Positions 62,076 through 64,000 of a stretch of 64,000 bases of DNA are shown piece by piece (the first letter of the stretch is position 1; each line of letters starts with the position of its first letter). Source of the DNA: Pelagicoccus albus (GTDB lineage Bacteria; Verrucomicrobiota; Verrucomicrobiia; Opitutales; Opitutaceae); contig NZ_JACHVC010000007.1 of the NCBI RefSeq assembly GCF_014230145.1, positions 248,001 to 312,000 on the forward strand, read 5' to 3'. The notes under the pieces are model-generated. The model did not search any database and was not told where the DNA came from. It worked only from the letters and a program-made list of their open reading frames with translations. A program made the translations under genes and the position numbers.

Positions 62076-62564
62076 ATGATTCCTCGCAACACTTTTGCCG
62101 CTCTCCTTACTGCAGCGGCGCTCGCATTCAGCCAATTAGCCTTCGCTATCGGTGCAGATGATGTGATCGACCCGAACCGACCAACTGCCGAAACGGAGTC
62201 CGCCGAAGCCACCAGCGCTATGGATGGTATATTCACGGGCGATTCTGCTTCCTCGGGAGCTTTGATCACTTTGATCGGTTATGCGGTCATAATCGGAGCT
62301 GTTGCCGTAGTGGTCTGGTACCTTTTCAAGAGTGGCTTCATGAGAAAGTCTTTCGCGAAAGGTGAGGGTAAGCTGAAAGTATCTGAAACCCGCATGCTTG
62401 GAAACCGGCAGTTCATCTCGGTCGTCGAGTACGAGAATCAAAAGATCCTCATTGGCGTCGGCCCAGGCAAAATCGATTACCTGACTACTCTGCAAACCGG
62501 CAGCTCTGAATTTCCCCAAGTCGAAATTCCGGCTTCTGAATTGGCTCAAGGAGGACAGTCGTGA
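62076..62564 (+). CDS. fliO: Flagellar biosynthetic protein FliO
   Basis: FliO helps assemble the FliP ring of the export gate. The 162-residue product has an N-terminal signal-like helix (MIPRNTFAALLTAAALAFSQ), an acidic linker, one transmembrane helix (about 64-86, GALITLIGYAVIIGAVAVVV) and the FliO cytoplasmic domain GKLKVSETRMLGNRQFISVV followed by EYENQKILIGVGPGKIDYL. ATG 62076 is the first start after the predicted transcription start. It overlaps fliP by 4 bases. Confidence 0.88.
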   Translation: MIPRNTFAALLTAAALAFSQLAFAIGADDVIDPNRPTAETESAEATSAMDGIFTGDSASSGALITLIGYAVIIGAVAVVVWYLFKSGFMRKSFAKGEGKLKVSETRMLGNRQFISVVEYENQKILIGVGPGKIDYLTTLQTGSSEFPQVEIPASELAQGGQS

Positions 62565-63319
62565 AGTTTTTGAAAGTAAGCGCTTTGCTTTTGCTCACCC
62601 TTTTCGCTCTGTCGGTGACAGCTACCGCTCAGGATGCGGGAGGAACTGGCGTTCAGCTGAGCTTGAACATGGGCGGTGACGGAGGCGTAGAAGACGTGGG
62701 AGCTGCCATCCAGGTCCTGCTCTTGATGACTCTCCTCACCTTGGGCCCGTCCATCGTTGTTTTGATGACGAGCTTCACTCGCATCATCATCGTATTGGGC
62801 TTTGTGCGGACAGCGATCGGCGTGCATCAGGCTCCTTCGAATCAGATCATTGTCGGGCTTTCGCTGATCATCACTTTTTTCATCATGCAGCCTGTCTTCA
62901 ATAACGTGAACGACAACGCGCTGCAGCCATTGATGGCCAAAGAGATCACTACGCTTGAGGCGTTTGACCGTGGAGCGGGACCGCTACGCGAGTTCATGCT
63001 CAACCAGACAAAAGTTACGGATATCGAGTTCTTCCTTGATCTGGCTTATTACGGCCCAACGGCAGCATCCGAATTGCCAATGCGAGTCGTGGTCCCTGCA
63101 TTTGTGATGAGCGAGATACGGACCGCGTTCAAGATGGGCTTCCTGATTTTCCTTCCTTTCATCATGGTCGACTTCCTAGTCGGTACCACATTGATGGCGA
63201 TGGGCATGATGATGATGCCTCCTGTCGTTATTTCGCTACCCTTCAAGCTACTCCTCTTCGTGTTAGTGGATGGCTGGACTCTTGTAATTAAATCCTTGGT
63301 ACAAAGCTTCAACATATGA
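62561..63319 (+). CDS. fliP: Flagellar export gate protein FliP
   Basis: The 252-residue product has a signal peptide, then the FliP core: TLGPSIVVLMTSFTRIIIVL, GVHQAPSNQIIVGLSLIITF, and the C-terminal FLIFLPFIMVDFLVGTTLMA followed by MGMMMMPPVVISLPFKLLLF. All are near-identical to the family consensus. It starts with GTG at 62561, coupled to the fliO stop, with GGAGG-like sequence (AAGGAGGAC) 7 bases upstream. fliQ overlaps by 4 bases. Confidence 0.97.
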   Translation: MKFLKVSALLLLTLFALSVTATAQDAGGTGVQLSLNMGGDGGVEDVGAAIQVLLLMTLLTLGPSIVVLMTSFTRIIIVLGFVRTAIGVHQAPSNQIIVGLSLIITFFIMQPVFNNVNDNALQPLMAKEITTLEAFDRGAGPLREFMLNQTKVTDIEFFLDLAYYGPTAASELPMRVVVPAFVMSEIRTAFKMGFLIFLPFIMVDFLVGTTLMAMGMMMMPPVVISLPFKLLLFVLVDGWTLVIKSLVQSFNI

Positions 63320-63585
63320 ACTTAGAAACCGCAGTAGAACTTTTTCGCCAAGCGGTAACCAACGCTCTGGCCCTCGTAACTCCGATTTTGCTCACCACCA
63401 TCGTGGTTGGTTTGATAATCAGTTTGATTCAGTCGGTTACCAGTATTCAGGAACAGACTCTTTCGTTTGCCCCGAAACTCTTTGCGGTGGGAGGGGTGCT
63501 TATAATCGGCTCATCCTGGCTGCTTAAAACTCTAATGGGGTTCACCATCGAAATCTACCAAAAGATTCCTGAGGTGGCATTCTAG
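63316..63585 (+). CDS. fliQ: Flagellar export gate protein FliQ
   Basis: The 89-residue, two-helix protein has the family pattern NLETAVELFRQAVTNALALV followed by TPILLTTIVVGLIISLIQSV and TSIQEQTLSFAPKLFAVG. It is part of the FliP5-Q4-R1 export gate. The ATG overlaps the fliP stop by ATGA; fliR follows after 33 bases. Confidence 0.97.
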   Translation: MNLETAVELFRQAVTNALALVTPILLTTIVVGLIISLIQSVTSIQEQTLSFAPKLFAVGGVLIIGSSWLLKTLMGFTIEIYQKIPEVAF

Positions 63586-63618
63586 TCGTATCTCTAAAGA
63601 AACTGTATCCGGTATATA

Positions 63619-64000
63619 ATGACTCTTGAAGGCATAACGCTGTTCCTGCTGATTCTCGTGCGCGTGCTCGGGCTCTTTTTGGCGGCACCCGTCTTCTCGC
63701 ACAAGTCGATACCGGTGATTGCCAAGATAACTCTCGCCTCCGGATTTGCCATAATGGCATTACCCATGGTCGAAAGCGGTATTGCATTTCCCCAGTCTGC
63801 ATGGGCTCTTGCCTTGTGGATGGCTAAAGAACTGGCGGTAGGAGCGTTGATGGGAATTGCCATACGAATGATCTTTTTCGTGCTCGATTTCGCTGCTCAT
63901 GTAATAACGGTAGAGATCGGATTGCAGCCAGGACCAGAATTCGATCCCTCTACCGCATCGGGCCAAGGTAACCCTTTAGGGACCATTATTTATTTCCTCG
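63619..64000 (+). CDS. fliR: Flagellar export gate protein FliR, 5' part
   Basis: The frame from ATG 63619 is open to the window end, giving the first 127 residues. MTLEGITLFLLILVRVLGLF, then PVFSHKSIPVIAKITLASGF and the later KELAVGALMGIAIRMIFFVL and LQPGPEFDPSTASGQGNPLG are typical of FliR (the last matches the family's M-D-P-x-x-x-x-x-P-x-x-G region, here with PEFDPSTASGQGNP). It completes the P-Q-R set in the usual order; flhB or other genes may follow outside the window. Confidence 0.93.
   Translation, partial: MTLEGITLFLLILVRVLGLFLAAPVFSHKSIPVIAKITLASGFAIMALPMVESGIAFPQSAWALALWMAKELAVGALMGIAIRMIFFVLDFAAHVITVEIGLQPGPEFDPSTASGQGNPLGTIIYFL

Overview
The window looks like the chromosome of a motile, Gram-negative member of the Verrucomicrobiota, probably class Opitutae (a Pelagicoccus- or Puniceicoccus-like marine bacterium). 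This is an inference from several traits: a double-length ThyX of the type I associate with the PVC superphylum, a long SecA with a SEC-C zinc tail, lineage-type secreted and membrane proteins with no clear relatives elsewhere, and start codons that mostly lack a Shine-Dalgarno sequence. I saw no rRNA, tRNA, insertion sequence, prophage or CRISPR array.

Layout. 1-2.4 kb: end of the respiratory complex I operon (nuoM, nuoN) and its terminator. 2.5-8.4 kb: housekeeping genes (tandem ThyX, a lysine-rich secreted protein, ComEC, RarA, a YhcH-family protein). 8.4-14.2 kb: minus-strand genes (FkbM-type methyltransferase; ferredoxin plus U32 tRNA hydroxylase; PanE; and an operon trpG/pabA - nrdR - unknown - HIT protein). 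14.3-21 kb: plus-strand tgt, an MFS transporter, a UDP-glucuronate decarboxylase and secA. 21.1-23.9 kb: two translationally coupled secreted proteins. 24-33.7 kb: a cell-surface polysaccharide region with a sulfotransferase, two methyltransferases, an acyltransferase, a small GT2 enzyme and two very large multi-domain glycosyltransferases. 33.7-47.6 kb: SlyX, a giant acidic repeat protein with one membrane segment, PIN-PhoH, peptide deformylase, a membrane-protein/coiled-coil pair that resembles an ion-channel stator pair, a UbiA-like membrane protein, and a sulfatase-fold protein that has lost its catalytic residues. 47.7-64 kb: a large flagellar cluster (flgB flgC fliE fliF fliG fliH fliI fliJ, a MotE-like gene, fliK | flgD flgE fliL fliM fliN, a second FliL-like gene | fliO fliP fliQ fliR), cut by the window end.

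How the genes work together. The flagellar cluster encodes the rod, MS ring, C-ring switch, export ATPase, export gate and hook. Two intrinsic terminators divide it into three blocks, and each block is preceded by a sigma-54 type -24/-12 element (upstream of flgB, flgD and fliO; the flgD and fliO copies are very good). This implies RpoN-dependent expression of the whole set.

Most notable items: the tandem ThyX, whose active-site motif appears split between its two halves; the putative stator-like pair at 41.6-44.9 kb; the acidic protein with two families of repeated short motifs; the pseudo-sulfatase; a second, secreted FliL-like protein; and a tRNA-guanine transglycosylase missing two zinc cysteines.
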